This document shows positions 44,372 to 53,112 of a stretch of 64,000 nt of DNA, piece by piece. The stretch lies in the NCBI GenBank assembly GCA_963674685.2, contig CAXXWT010000009.1, positions 310,001 to 374,000 of the forward strand, given 5' to 3'. This DNA comes from G963674685 sp963674685. Its GTDB lineage: Bacteria; Lernaellota; Lernaellaia; JACKCT01. Numbering within the stretch: position 1 is the first letter of the stretch; each line of letters starts with the position of its first letter. Below the pieces are notes generated by a model. The model saw only the letters and a list, made by a program, of their open reading frames with translations, was not told the origin of the DNA and ran no database searches. The position numbers and the translations under genes are program-made.

Positions 44372-45047
44372 TGATGCGATAGAAAAAATACACGATCCAA
44401 AGAAAACTGCATCGGGAAATCGCTTGCTGAAAAAAAAAGAAATAGAGGAAATCCTTTGTGATCGCGCCTGGGATCGATTGCTCAAGTTGATGGAAGGCCG
44501 CAAAAGCCCCGACAGACGCCTGCTGAGTTTCCTTTTCGATTCCGATCCTCTTTTGCAATGGCGGGCCGTCGAGGCCGTTTCCAGATACGCGAAGCAATTA
44601 GCCGAAACGGACGTGGAAGACGTGCGCCGGATCGTCCGGAAAGCTCTGTGGCTCATGAATGACGAATCCGGCGGATTATTGCGCAGGGGGCCGGAGCTGA
44701 TCGCGTGCGTTATCATGGAAGTTCCGGAGCTTATGGACGAATACGGAAAAATTCTTTCCTCGTTTCTTGTCGAAGAGCCTTTCGTGCAAGGAGCGCACTG
44801 GGCGCTTTCCCGCCTGGTGAAAATAAATACAGAAGTCTATCGCGACGAAAAGGTTGTCGATACGCTTAAAAAATCGCTGGGGGATTCCGATCCGGCGATC
44901 AGGGCTTATGCGGCGGATGTATTGAAAGTCCTGGATGCGGATTTCCATGTGCGAATAACGGAAAATGAACTGGACGGGCAGAGCTTTTATGAATACGATT
45001 TCACTTCAGGGGATTTCCTTGAAAGATCAGCGAAGGGGGTTGCGTGA
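44346..45047 (+). CDS. HEAT-like helical-repeat protein (DVU0298-type)
   Basis: A 233-residue alpha-helical repeat protein: WDRLLKLMEGRKSPDRRLLSFLFDSDPLLQWRA and later helices such as DSDPAIRAYAADVLKVLD have HEAT-repeat character. It resembles the DVU0298 family of sulphate reducers, by pattern memory only. The open frame starts inside iorB; a later TTG near 44424 is an alternative start. Its stop overlaps the cydA start, so it may help assemble or regulate the oxidase or IorAB. The function is unknown. Confidence 0.72.
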   Translation: MTLRANDCNDAIEKIHDPKKTASGNRLLKKKEIEEILCDRAWDRLLKLMEGRKSPDRRLLSFLFDSDPLLQWRAVEAVSRYAKQLAETDVEDVRRIVRKALWLMNDESGGLLRRGPELIACVIMEVPELMDEYGKILSSFLVEEPFVQGAHWALSRLVKINTEVYRDEKVVDTLKKSLGDSDPAIRAYAADVLKVLDADFHVRITENELDGQSFYEYDFTSGDFLERSAKGVA

Positions 45048-46384
45048 TGGCTGAGCATCTGGCCAGATTCCAATTTTATATTACGGTCGGCTTTCATTAT
45101 TTGTGGCCGCCGGTGAGCATCGGTCTCGCCTGGATCATCGTTTATATCATGACCAAATACAAAAACACGGGTGAAGATATTTACCGGGTCATGGCGAAAT
45201 TCTGGATCAATGTCTTCACTTTGGTGTTTGCCGTCGGCGTGGCCACGGGCATCACCATGGAGTTCGAGTTCGGCACCAACTGGGCCGAATACTCCCGGTT
45301 CGTCGGCGATATATTCGGCGCTCCCCTGGCGGCGGAAGGCATCATGGCCTTTTTCCTGGAATCCACTTTTCTGGGAATGTTGATTTTCGGATGGAAGAAA
45401 CTGTCGGTAAAGACGCATTGGTTTTCCGCGCTGATGGTCGCCGTCGGCTCGACGCTTTCGGCTTTCTGGATCATCGTGGCGAACTCCTGGCAGCAGACCC
45501 CGGCGGGATATGAAGTCGTCAATGGCCGCGCGGTGCTCACGAATTTCTGGGCCGCGGCTTTCAACGCTTCCACGCTGGAACGATACACGCACGTGATCGT
45601 CAGCGCACTGGCCACCGGCGCTTTTGTCATGCTGTCCATCTCCGCGTTTTACCTGGTGAAGGGCAAGCATGAGGAGTTTGCGAAAAAATCGTTCAAGATC
45701 GCTCTTGTCGCAGCGCTGATCGGCGCGTGGGGACAGCTTTTTACCGGACACATGCATTCGGTGCAGGTCTGGAAGACGCAGCCCGCGAAGCTGGCCGCCT
45801 TCGAAGGGCAGTTCGAAACCGAAACAAACGTGGGCCTTTCCATGTTCGGCATTCCCAGCGCGAGCGCGGAAAAAACCTATATGGACATGCGCGTGCCGGG
45901 AATGTTGAGCATTTTGCTGAACGGATCGACAAGCGCCGAAGTCAAAGGGCTTAAAGAGTTTCCCAAGGACGAGTGGCCGCCGCTTTTCATCACGTTCATG
46001 GCCTATCACGGAATGGTGGGCCTGGGGATGCTGATGATCGGGCTGACTTCGCTGGCCTTCTTGCTGATGCTCGTCGGCAGCCTGTTTGACTTCAAACTGC
46101 TTTTATACGCGTTCATTCCGGGTTTCCTCTATCCGACGGCGGCCAATCATTTTGGCTGGATCGCCGCGGAGGTGGGGCGCCAGCCGTGGGTCGTCTACGG
46201 ATTGCTGAGGACTTCCGACGGCGTTTCCGCCACGGTGCCCTGGTATCAGGTCGCCTTGACGTCGGTGATGTTCATCGCCGTTTACGCGCTGTTGGGCTAC
46301 GCCTTCTACTACATCCTGCGAAGGAAAATCAAAGGCGGGCCTGATCCGATTAAAACGACGACGGATAAAGGGGGTCAATCATGA
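45047..46384 (+). CDS. cydA: Cytochrome bd oxidase subunit I (short Q-loop type)
   Basis: A 445-residue membrane protein with nine predicted TM helices. Seen motifs are an early His in FHYLWPPVSIG (haem b595 ligand region), GVATGITMEFEFGTNW, GHMHSVQVWKTQPAKLAA and FGWIAAEVGRQPW. The short periplasmic Q-loop assigns it to the compact type common in anaerobes. It oxidises quinol and reduces O2 to water without proton pumping. The gene starts at ATG 45047, overlapping the preceding gene, and overlaps cydB by four bases. It removes oxygen at high affinity. Confidence 0.95.
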   Translation: MAEHLARFQFYITVGFHYLWPPVSIGLAWIIVYIMTKYKNTGEDIYRVMAKFWINVFTLVFAVGVATGITMEFEFGTNWAEYSRFVGDIFGAPLAAEGIMAFFLESTFLGMLIFGWKKLSVKTHWFSALMVAVGSTLSAFWIIVANSWQQTPAGYEVVNGRAVLTNFWAAAFNASTLERYTHVIVSALATGAFVMLSISAFYLVKGKHEEFAKKSFKIALVAALIGAWGQLFTGHMHSVQVWKTQPAKLAAFEGQFETETNVGLSMFGIPSASAEKTYMDMRVPGMLSILLNGSTSAEVKGLKEFPKDEWPPLFITFMAYHGMVGLGMLMIGLTSLAFLLMLVGSLFDFKLLLYAFIPGFLYPTAANHFGWIAAEVGRQPWVVYGLLRTSDGVSATVPWYQVALTSVMFIAVYALLGYAFYYILRRKIKGGPDPIKTTTDKGGQS

Positions 46385-47400
46385 TTTTTCTGCAAGTCGC
46401 ATGGTTTTTCCTCGTCGGCGTGCTGCTCACGGGTTATGCCATCCTGGACGGTTTCGATCTGGGCGCGGGCATCTGGCATCTTTTCGCCAAGAGCGATAAG
46501 CAGCGAAGGATCATCCTCAACACCATCGGCCCGGTGTGGGACGGAAACGAAGTCTGGCTGTTGACCGGCGGCGGGGCGTTATTCGCCGCGTTCCCCATGG
46601 TCTACGCCACGGTCTTTTCCGGCTTCTACATGGCGATGATGCTGGTTCTGTTCGGCCTGATATTCCGCGCCGTGTCCCTGGAATTTCGCAGCAAAGTCGG
46701 CAATCAAAAATGGCGCGGCAGGTGGGACATAGCCTTCGCCGTAGGAAGCATGGTTCCGGCGCTTTTATTCGGCGTTGCCGTGGGCAATATCGTGCGCGGC
46801 GTGAAGCTGGACGCCGCCGGGCACTACGCCGGTTCCTTTTTCAGCCTGCTGAATCCGTACGCTCTGCTCATCGGCCTATTGGGATTTGCCATGTTCGCCA
46901 CGCACGGCGCCCTTTACCTGAGGCTGAAAACCGAATCCGATCTGCGGGAAATGGCCAAGGGATGGGCGTATAAATCCTGGAACGCTTATATCTGGCTGAT
47001 GGCCGCGACATTTGCCTACACGTTTGTTTTTCAGAGGAACGTTCTGGCCAACTATATGGCGCAGCCCGTCTTGTGGTTGATTCCCGTGGCGGTCATCATT
47101 TCCACCGTGGCCATCGGGATTTACAATACGCGCAATCAGGAGTTCAAAGCGTTCATCAGTTCATCGGTTTCCATCGCGTCTCTCATGGCTCTCGTGGGAG
47201 CGAGCATCTTTCCGAAGCTCGTGCCGGCGATCAATAATCCGGAATGGAGTCTGACGATCTTCAACGCTTCATCGAGTTCACTGACGCTGACGGTCATGTT
47301 GATCATGGCGGGCCTGGGAATGCCCGTCGTCATCGGCTACACTTGGTTCGTATACAAACATTTCAGTGGAAAAATTACGGAAGACGATCTCATCTACTAA
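46381..47400 (+). CDS. cydB: Cytochrome bd oxidase subunit II
   Basis: A 339-residue membrane protein with about eight TM helices and the CydB start FFLVGVLLTGYAILDGFDLGAGI, then GPVWDGNEVWLLTGGGALFAAFP and FRAVSLEFR. It overlaps the cydA stop by four bases, so it is translationally coupled. It forms the oxidase with CydA. No cydX-sized gene is evident after it; rubredoxin follows at once. Confidence 0.95.
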   Translation: MIFLQVAWFFLVGVLLTGYAILDGFDLGAGIWHLFAKSDKQRRIILNTIGPVWDGNEVWLLTGGGALFAAFPMVYATVFSGFYMAMMLVLFGLIFRAVSLEFRSKVGNQKWRGRWDIAFAVGSMVPALLFGVAVGNIVRGVKLDAAGHYAGSFFSLLNPYALLIGLLGFAMFATHGALYLRLKTESDLREMAKGWAYKSWNAYIWLMAATFAYTFVFQRNVLANYMAQPVLWLIPVAVIISTVAIGIYNTRNQEFKAFISSSVSIASLMALVGASIFPKLVPAINNPEWSLTIFNASSSSLTLTVMLIMAGLGMPVVIGYTWFVYKHFSGKITEDDLIY

Positions 47401-47417
47401 AAAACAGGAGAGAAAAC

Positions 47418-47576
47418 ATGAAATACGTTTGCGACGTTTGCGGCTATGTTTATGATCCGGCCAAAGGCGATCCCGACAACGATGTGGCCGCGGGAACGGC
47501 GTTTGAAGATCTGCCCGATGACTGGGTATGCCCCGTTTGCGGCGCCGCCAAAGACGACTTCTCGCCGGAGGAGTAA
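47418..47576 (+). CDS. Rubredoxin
   Basis: A complete 52-residue rubredoxin: KYVCDVCGYVYDPAKGD, DLPDDWVCPVCGA, with both CxxCG iron sites. ATG 47418 follows ACAGGAGAG. It lies 17 bases after cydB and upstream of the flavodiiron protein gene. Rubredoxin is the electron donor to rubrerythrin and to flavodiiron protein, so it links the whole cluster. It may be co-transcribed with cydAB. Confidence 0.95.
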   Translation: MKYVCDVCGYVYDPAKGDPDNDVAAGTAFEDLPDDWVCPVCGAAKDDFSPEE

Positions 47577-47580
47577 TATA

Positions 47581-47770
47581 TGGGTCCAGGGTCCGGGGGC
47601 CAGGGTTCAGGGTCCAGGATTTAAACCCTGCAATCGTGTGTGGCGAAAGCCGCCCTGAGGCTGTGCAGGCTTCGGATTGTGAATGCGGATTTGACAGAAG
47701 CCTGCCAGGGAAAAACAATATGAGCCTCGAGCGCCTGCCCTGAGCGAAGCCGAAGGGTAAGCTCGGGGTA
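47581..47770. repeat. Intergenic repeat copy B and adjacent short repeats
   Basis: GGGTCCAGGGTCCGGGG-type repeats lead to CGTGTGTGGCGAAAGCCGCCCTGAGGC, matching copy A at 6650-6740 with changes. A common intergenic motif CCTGCCCTGAGCGAAGCCGAAGGG follows (about 47733-47757). No gene is seen in 47577-47832. Confidence 0.65.
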
Positions 47771-47832
47771 AAAATCTCCATTATTATGAAAAGCCCCTTT
47801 AGGGGCGACAGAAAAAAAGATTGGCGAAAACA

Positions 47833-49026
47833 ATGTCTGAGCCCCTCAAAGCAACGCAGATTTCCGAACACGTCTACTGGGTCGGCGCCGTGGACTGGGC
47901 GATTCGCGACTTTCACGGCTACAAAACATCCCAGGGCACGAGCTACAACGCGTACCTGGTCATGGCGGACAAGATCACGCTCATCGACTCGGTGAAGGCT
48001 CCCTTCATGGGCGAACTCATGTCGCGCATCGCATCGGTCGCCGATCCCGCGAAGATCGAGTACATTGTCTCCAATCACTCGGAAATGGATCATAGCGGTT
48101 GCCTGCCTACTCTCATCCACAAGCTGAAGCCGGAAAAACTGTTCGCTTCGAAGATGGGCGCAAAGGCCCTCAATCAGCATTTCGGCATATCCGACATCGA
48201 GGCGGTGGATAATGGACAGACTTTGAGTCTCGGCAACATGAACCTGACTTTTACGGAAACGCGGATGCTGCATTGGCCTGACAGCATGTTTTCGTATCTG
48301 GCCGAAGATGAGTTGCTGTTTTCTCAGGACGCCTTCGGGATGCACCTGGCTTCCTCGAAACGCTTCGACGACGAGGTGGGCGACTGGGAAGCAGAGGCGG
48401 CGAAATATTACGCCAACATCCTGATGCCGTTTTCACCCATGGTGACGGCGCTTCTGGCCAAGGTCGCCGAAATGAACCTGCCCATGAAGATCATCGCGCC
48501 GGATCACGGCCCGGTTTTCCGCAAGGACCTGGAAAAGATCGTCGCTTTATACGGCAAGTGGGCCAGGCAGGAGCCGACGAACAAAGCCGTCGTCGTTTTC
48601 GACACTATGTGGCGCAGCACGGCGAAGATGGCCTCCGTCATTTGCGAGGGTTTGAGCGCGGGCGGCGCCGAAACGAAGATGCTGCCTCTTGGTGCGAGTC
48701 ACCGCAGCGATGTGGCTTCGGAAATTCTTGACGCCGGCGCGCTTTTAGTCGGTTCGCCGACGATGAATAACCAGATATTCCCCACGGTGGCCGACGTGAT
48801 GACCTACCTCAAAGGCCTGAAACCGAAAAACCTCCTGGGCGCGTCCTTCGGCTCATACGGCTGGAGCGGCGAGAGCGTTAAACAGATTAACGAATATCTC
48901 GACGCCATGAAGATCGAAAAGGTCTGCGACGGACTGCGTGTGCAGTATGTGCCCACAGCCGACGACCTGCATAATTGTTATGAACTGGGTTTGGAAGTTG
49001 CAAAGCGTCTGAAGGATTTTTCGTAG
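47833..49026 (+). CDS. Flavodiiron protein (FprA/rubredoxin:oxygen oxidoreductase)
   Basis: A 397-residue A-type flavoprotein. The metallo-lactamase-like domain has NHSEMDHSGCLP (H-x-E-x-D-H diiron ligands), RMLHWPDSMF and FSQDAFGMH, and a later His (APDHGPVF). A C-terminal flavodoxin domain follows, with VVFDTMWRSTAKMA and SPTMNNQIFP for FMN. It reduces O2 or NO with electrons from rubredoxin, whose gene is just upstream. ATG 47833 is chosen; the TTG at 47821 would extend it by four residues. It acts in the cytoplasm as the oxygen-scavenging terminal enzyme. Confidence 0.95.
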   Translation: MSEPLKATQISEHVYWVGAVDWAIRDFHGYKTSQGTSYNAYLVMADKITLIDSVKAPFMGELMSRIASVADPAKIEYIVSNHSEMDHSGCLPTLIHKLKPEKLFASKMGAKALNQHFGISDIEAVDNGQTLSLGNMNLTFTETRMLHWPDSMFSYLAEDELLFSQDAFGMHLASSKRFDDEVGDWEAEAAKYYANILMPFSPMVTALLAKVAEMNLPMKIIAPDHGPVFRKDLEKIVALYGKWARQEPTNKAVVVFDTMWRSTAKMASVICEGLSAGGAETKMLPLGASHRSDVASEILDAGALLVGSPTMNNQIFPTVADVMTYLKGLKPKNLLGASFGSYGWSGESVKQINEYLDAMKIEKVCDGLRVQYVPTADDLHNCYELGLEVAKRLKDFS

Positions 49027-49057
49027 TCAAAGAAGATGTCCCGTCAGGGGCGACACA

Positions 49058-49117
49058 AACAGAGCCGCGCACGGCAAATCCACCGAAGCTTTTGCGTAGG
49101 TGGATGAGTAAGCGGGT
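49058..49117. repeat. Structured repeat, unit 1
   Basis: AACAGAGCCGCGCACGGCAA, then ATCCACC (49078-49084) paired with GGTGGAT (49099-49105), then GAGTAAGCGGGT. Confidence 0.75.
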
Positions 49118-49118
49118 C

Positions 49119-49146
49119 ATGAGTGGCCAGTGATGAGTGGCCAGTG
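49119..49146. repeat. 14-bp tandem repeat between the structured units
   Basis: ATGAGTGGCCAGTG occurs twice head-to-tail (49119-49132 and 49133-49146). Confidence 0.75.
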
Positions 49147-49151
49147 GTTAG

Positions 49152-49213
49152 AACAGAGCCGCGCACGGCAAATTCGCCCGAAAGCGTCAGCGAAGGCGAA
49201 TGAGTAAGCGGGT
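49152..49213. repeat. Structured repeat, unit 2
   Basis: The same flanks as unit 1. The stem is ATTCGCC (49172-49178)/GGCGAAT (49195-49201): both positions that differ from unit 1 are compensated on the other arm. Confidence 0.75.
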
Positions 49214-49512
49214 ATATTTCGGCCCTGCAACTAAATGTGGTTGTAAGACATTCCTTTCACACCCGAGGCTCGTGCTTCGCAGTGATGCAAGTCAGTATCG
49301 AAGGTTTTTAACCCTGGAAAAAGAAGGTTGTTCCTATCATCCCAAACGCCGGAGGGGTGCAGGACGATGGGATCCAATTCGACAGCCTTATGACGCAGAT
49401 CATGTGTCCGAAAGCGCATCGTGGTTATGATGTATTCGTGATCGTTGATAAAGGCAAATCAAGGAAACTTTGAGGTCGAACTCGATTGAAAATACAAAGA
49501 GGAGGAATTGCC

Positions 49513-49884
49513 ATGAGCCTTAACGAATACTTTAAAAGCCACAAGGGCATTGGAGCTTTTTCAACCGCGGACGCAGACGGCAACGTCAATTCCGCAATCT
49601 ACGCAAGGCCGCACTTCGACGGCGACGAAACCGCGATTTTCATCATGAAGGATCGCCTCAACAGAAGCAATCTCAAAACCAACCCCAAGGCCGTTTATCT
49701 GTTCAAGGAAGACGGCGGATACGAAGGCAAGCGGCTTTACTTGACATTTGAAAAAGAGGAGCAAAACGACGAGCTCCTAACGAAATATCGAAGAAGCCCC
49801 AAGGAATACAACGACGGTGAGCCGCGCTATATCACCTACTTCAAGGTGGACAAGGTTTTGCCGCTCGTCGGGGCGACGGAATGA
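49513..49884 (+). CDS. Pyridoxamine-5'-phosphate-oxidase-fold flavin protein
   Basis: A 123-residue split-barrel protein of the PNPOx/FMN-binding family. It opens FKSHKGIGAFSTADADGNVNSAIY and contains FDGDETAIFIMKDR and YLTFEKEEQND. Such small proteins bind FMN or F420-like cofactors and often act as electron carriers. ATG 49513 follows GAGGAGGAATTGCC. It is the last clear gene of the oxygen-defence island. The exact partner is unknown. Confidence 0.85.
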   Translation: MSLNEYFKSHKGIGAFSTADADGNVNSAIYARPHFDGDETAIFIMKDRLNRSNLKTNPKAVYLFKEDGGYEGKRLYLTFEKEEQNDELLTKYRRSPKEYNDGEPRYITYFKVDKVLPLVGATE

Positions 49885-49949
49885 CCATCGCTTTTCGTTC
49901 ACGCGTAAGGTGATAAGACGACAACCATCAAAGAATACAGGAGATTACC

Positions 49950-50108
49950 ATGGCCGATATAGCACACATCAGCGAAAGCGGATTACATTGGACGCAGTCA
50001 AGTTCGGGCGAGACCTATCTTTGCCCGGCGGGGATTTCGACAGCCTCATCCGACGCCGAACTGGCGCAAGCCTGTGTCGTCGAATCCGAGAACCCGCAAA
50101 ACGACTAA
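49950..50108 (+). CDS. Possible 52-residue protein
   Basis: A short frame starting ATG 49950 behind ACAGGAGATTACC, with a strong ribosome site. The protein starts MADIAHISESGLHWTQ and contains two Cys in YLCPAG and AQACVV. No family recognised. It lies 65 bases after the PNPOx-fold gene and may be its partner. The ribosome site is the main evidence; coding status is not proven. Confidence 0.5.
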   Translation: MADIAHISESGLHWTQSSSGETYLCPAGISTASSDAELAQACVVESENPQND

Positions 50109-50153
50109 CCTTAAAAATGCGTGATCAAGGAGCTGTGAAAAACGGCTTCTTTT

Positions 50154-51398
50154 TCATTTTAAATCGTGGCGCAATTTTAATAGACACGCGGTTTTGTCGC
50201 CGTCTACAGCTTCGTCGGTCAATTCATCCACTGCTTCGTTCCAGGGAATCATGGGGCGGCTGTTTTCGCAAAGGAAATGCACGGCCTGGCGGATTTTAAG
50301 GGCGTCGAACCATTGGTGAATGCGGCGCTCGTAGCTTTTAAACGTTTTCGTTCCGGCCAGGGCTTCGCGGTGCGTGGCTGATAGTTTCTTGCTCTCCAGA
50401 AACGGAATGAGATCCCGGCAATGTTTTTTCAATTCTCGCAGCGTTTCTTCCGCGTCTTTGCCGAAGCCTTCAATGAGGATACGCAGCGCGCGGCCGACGA
50501 TCTCGTAAGCAATCGGCGGCTCCAGCAGATACGGTTCATCGCTTCCGATCAGCTTGCCGACGCCGTGGCCGGTTCCCAGATACACGCGATCCGACACGCG
50601 CGCCGACGGCGCCACGACCGTTTCGCGAATCCGGTCGACGGGCGCGGCTTTGGCCAGGTGCATGAGGAAATAGAAATCCTCCGTGGCCTTGCGCGTGTTC
50701 ATGCCGCCGGCCAGAACGTAGGCGTCCGGGCGGCAGATGATCGTCGAGCCGATGGTGGCGAATGCGTAAGGCGTTCCGATTTTTCGCAGCAGAGCTTCCG
50801 TATAGCGAAGGCGGATTTCATACAGCGCGATGGCTCGCCGGTGCGTCGGGTCATCGGGAAGAGGGTGCGCGTAATCGACTACGCCCGCGCCGTATTCACG
50901 CCGATTAAGCTCCCACGTGAGAAGCGCATCCAGATAATTTCCAGGCACGGCGCAGTCCGCATCCAGGCTGACCAGAAGGCCCCGGCCGTCAAGGCCGACA
51001 AGTTCGCCAAGGCCGTGATCCAACCCCGCTTTTCGCGCGGTTCCAACGCCGGCTGTTTTAGGAGGCAGCCCTTTGCCCGGCGACGCGCGGTCGATGAGCT
51101 TGAAACGGTAGCCAGCGCTTTCAACGGCTTTGCGTAGCGCGGAATTCGACCCCAATATCTCAAGCGTCTTTTGATTGTCCTCAAAACGCCACGTGCGGTC
51201 GCCTTCTTCATTGTTGACCACGACGGTGATAGCGGTCTGATCCTGCCCGCGGCCTTGCGCGATGAGGCTTTCCAAAGGGATGCGTAGACTTTCGCTTTCC
51301 GCCAGCGCGGGAATGACGATCTGAATCGGGCGATGATTCGCGCCGGGCGCAGGTTCAATATGATTTTTCTGTAGATACTTTTTAAGCTTGGCGTTCAA
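50154..51398 (-). CDS. Glycosyltransferase, family 2 type
   Basis: A 414-residue protein with a GT-A fold: IQIVIPALAESESLRIPLESL at the N-terminus and a DXD-like LLVSLDADCAVP near residue 145. It lacks TM helices. Family-2 enzymes transfer sugars from nucleotide donors; the acceptor here is unknown. Its start overlaps the end of miaA by four bases, so it is co-translated in the minus-strand unit xth-miaA-glycosyltransferase. The stop lies at the convergent boundary with the small gene at 49950. Confidence 0.82.
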   Translation of the reverse strand: MNAKLKKYLQKNHIEPAPGANHRPIQIVIPALAESESLRIPLESLIAQGRGQDQTAITVVVNNEEGDRTWRFEDNQKTLEILGSNSALRKAVESAGYRFKLIDRASPGKGLPPKTAGVGTARKAGLDHGLGELVGLDGRGLLVSLDADCAVPGNYLDALLTWELNRREYGAGVVDYAHPLPDDPTHRRAIALYEIRLRYTEALLRKIGTPYAFATIGSTIICRPDAYVLAGGMNTRKATEDFYFLMHLAKAAPVDRIRETVVAPSARVSDRVYLGTGHGVGKLIGSDEPYLLEPPIAYEIVGRALRILIEGFGKDAEETLRELKKHCRDLIPFLESKKLSATHREALAGTKTFKSYERRIHQWFDALKIRQAVHFLCENSRPMIPWNEAVDELTDEAVDGDKTACLLKLRHDLK

Positions 51399-52321
51399 GC
51401 GATCCCCGCTTGCCTGATCAATTCCATGGCTCCGTCAAAATCGCCGGGCGCCAGCCAATGAATTTTCACACCGTGGCGCTCCATCTTGCGAAACCAGGTC
51501 ATTTGCCGCTTGGCGAAACGCCCGATTTGCGTGGCGAGTTTTTCCTCCATTTCGCCTTGGTTCAGCTCGCCGCGCAGGTGCAGCGCCAGGTATTTGTACT
51601 CCAGGCCGAAGTAGGCGAAGCGCTCCCAGGGCAGGCCCGCCACGCGCAGAGCCCGCGCCTCGTCGATCATCCCGGCCTCGATGCGCTCGCGCAGGCGTTT
51701 GCGGATTCGCTTTCGTATCTCTTCGCGCTCAAAAAACGTACCAATGTTCAGAGATTCGACGGCATGCGGGGATTTGTAGGATTTTTCTGGATGGGTCTTT
51801 TTATATTCGTGAATCTCGATGGCCCGGATCGCGCTTGCCTGCGTCTTGAGGTCGCTGACGTTGTGAAGATTATCGGCAAGGGATTTCAGCCGCTTTTCAA
51901 GCTGCTCCATGGACAGGGCGGAAAGCTCGTCGCGAAGCGTATGATTTTCCGGTGTTTCGAATAATTCATAGCCGCGCAGCACCGAGTCGATGTACATCCC
52001 CGTGCCGCCGGCCAGAACCGGGAAGGCGCTGCGGGCGCGGATATCGGCGAAGCATTCGTAAAAAGCTTTTTGAAAATCGAAAACGCTGAAGTCGATTTCG
52101 GGCTCGATGATATCGATCAGGTGGTATGGGATTTTACGCCCATCGAGCACGTATTCATCCAGATCCTTGCCCGTTCCAATATCCATGCCGACGTAAACCT
52201 GTCGCGAATCGGCGGAGATGATCTCGCCGCGCACGCGCGCGGCGATGCGGACCGCCAGGCGCGTTTTGCCCGTGGCCGTAGGACCGAGGATCGTGATGAG
52301 GTTGGGTGTTTGCTTCGGCAC
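51395..52321 (-). CDS. miaA: tRNA dimethylallyltransferase
   Basis: A 308-residue MiaA: Walker A GPTATGKTRLAV, ISADSRQVYVGMDIGTGK, YHLIDIIEP, VLAGGTGMYIDSVLRG, and the C-terminal RQMTWFRKM. It adds dimethylallyl to A37 of tRNAs reading UNN codons. GTG 52321 is chosen because it gives the family length and lies five bases after the exonuclease stop; the longer frame upstream overlaps that gene. Operon with exonuclease III upstream and the glycosyltransferase downstream. Confidence 0.94.
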   Translation of the reverse strand: MPKQTPNLITILGPTATGKTRLAVRIAARVRGEIISADSRQVYVGMDIGTGKDLDEYVLDGRKIPYHLIDIIEPEIDFSVFDFQKAFYECFADIRARSAFPVLAGGTGMYIDSVLRGYELFETPENHTLRDELSALSMEQLEKRLKSLADNLHNVSDLKTQASAIRAIEIHEYKKTHPEKSYKSPHAVESLNIGTFFEREEIRKRIRKRLRERIEAGMIDEARALRVAGLPWERFAYFGLEYKYLALHLRGELNQGEMEEKLATQIGRFAKRQMTWFRKMERHGVKIHWLAPGDFDGAMELIRQAGIA

Positions 52322-52326
52322 TTTCG

Positions 52327-53112
52327 TTATTTCAGGATGGTGTTTTTTACGTCGACGCTGATGGGGCAATGGTCCGATCCCATGACCTCCATGTGGATGT
52401 TCGCGTCTTTCATAAAGGGCATCGCGCCGGGGGAGGCGAGGATGTAGTCGATGCGCCAGCCTACGTTGCGCTTTCGGGCGCCGAAGCGGTTGCTCCACCA
52501 GGAATACACATCAGGCTCGTCATGGTATTTGCGGAAAGTATCGACCCAGCCCAGGTCCAGGATACGGTCGATTTCCGCGCGTTCCTCGGGGCGGAATCCG
52601 CTGTTTTCCACGTTGTCCTTCGGGCGCGCGATGTCGATTTCCTTGTGCGCCGTGTTGTAGTCGCCCATGACGAGGATGCGCCCGCCTTTTTCCTTTTCGT
52701 CTTCCAGGATGTCGAAAAGGCGCTTGGAAAAATCCAGCTTGTAGGGGATGCGGCTCAAGTCGCGGTTCGGTCCCGTCCCGTTTGGCACGTACGTGTTGAC
52801 AATTAAAAGTTTTCCAATGCGCACGAACTGCGCGCGGCCTTCCACGTCGAAATCTTCGACGCCCATGGACGTTTCGATTTCGTCGAATTTCTTTTTGGAA
52901 TAAACGCCCACGCCGCTGTAGCCGGGGCGCTGTGCGGGAAAGAAATGCGTTTGATATCCTTCCGGCTCGCGGGCTTCCTCTGGAATTTGCTCCACCTTGG
53001 CGCGTACTTCCTGCACGCCGACGAAGTCGCCGCCGCTTTGCGCCAGCCAGTCCATAAATCCCTTTTTCACGCACGCCCTTAAGCCGTTGACGTTCCACGA
53101 ATAAATGCGCAT
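52327..53112 (-). CDS. xth: Exodeoxyribonuclease III / AP endonuclease
   Basis: A 261-residue exonuclease-endonuclease-phosphatase family enzyme: MRIYSWNVNGLRA start, QEVRAKVEQIP (catalytic Glu), YSGVGVYSKK, NTYVPNG, MGDYNTAHKEID, and the last GSDHCPI. It repairs abasic sites in DNA. The ATG follows AAAGGAGATTCC. The frame extends upstream, but that part has no family match. It is the first gene of the minus-strand trio. Confidence 0.95.
   Translation of the reverse strand: MRIYSWNVNGLRACVKKGFMDWLAQSGGDFVGVQEVRAKVEQIPEEAREPEGYQTHFFPAQRPGYSGVGVYSKKKFDEIETSMGVEDFDVEGRAQFVRIGKLLIVNTYVPNGTGPNRDLSRIPYKLDFSKRLFDILEDEKEKGGRILVMGDYNTAHKEIDIARPKDNVENSGFRPEERAEIDRILDLGWVDTFRKYHDEPDVYSWWSNRFGARKRNVGWRIDYILASPGAMPFMKDANIHMEVMGSDHCPISVDVKNTILK

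Larger units (their letters stand above)
49027..49512. other. 486-bp intergenic region with tandem structured repeats, no gene
   Basis: The left half carries two repeat units with hairpins (49058-49117 and 49152-49213) and a 14-bp tandem repeat between them. The right half (49214-49485) shows no gene-like frame. A ribosome site and start for the next gene lie at the end. Confidence 0.65.

Noticed and set aside
49027..49512. CRISPR-like array
   Set aside because: Only two units of differing spacing, with internal hairpins and no regular spacers; no cas gene in the window.
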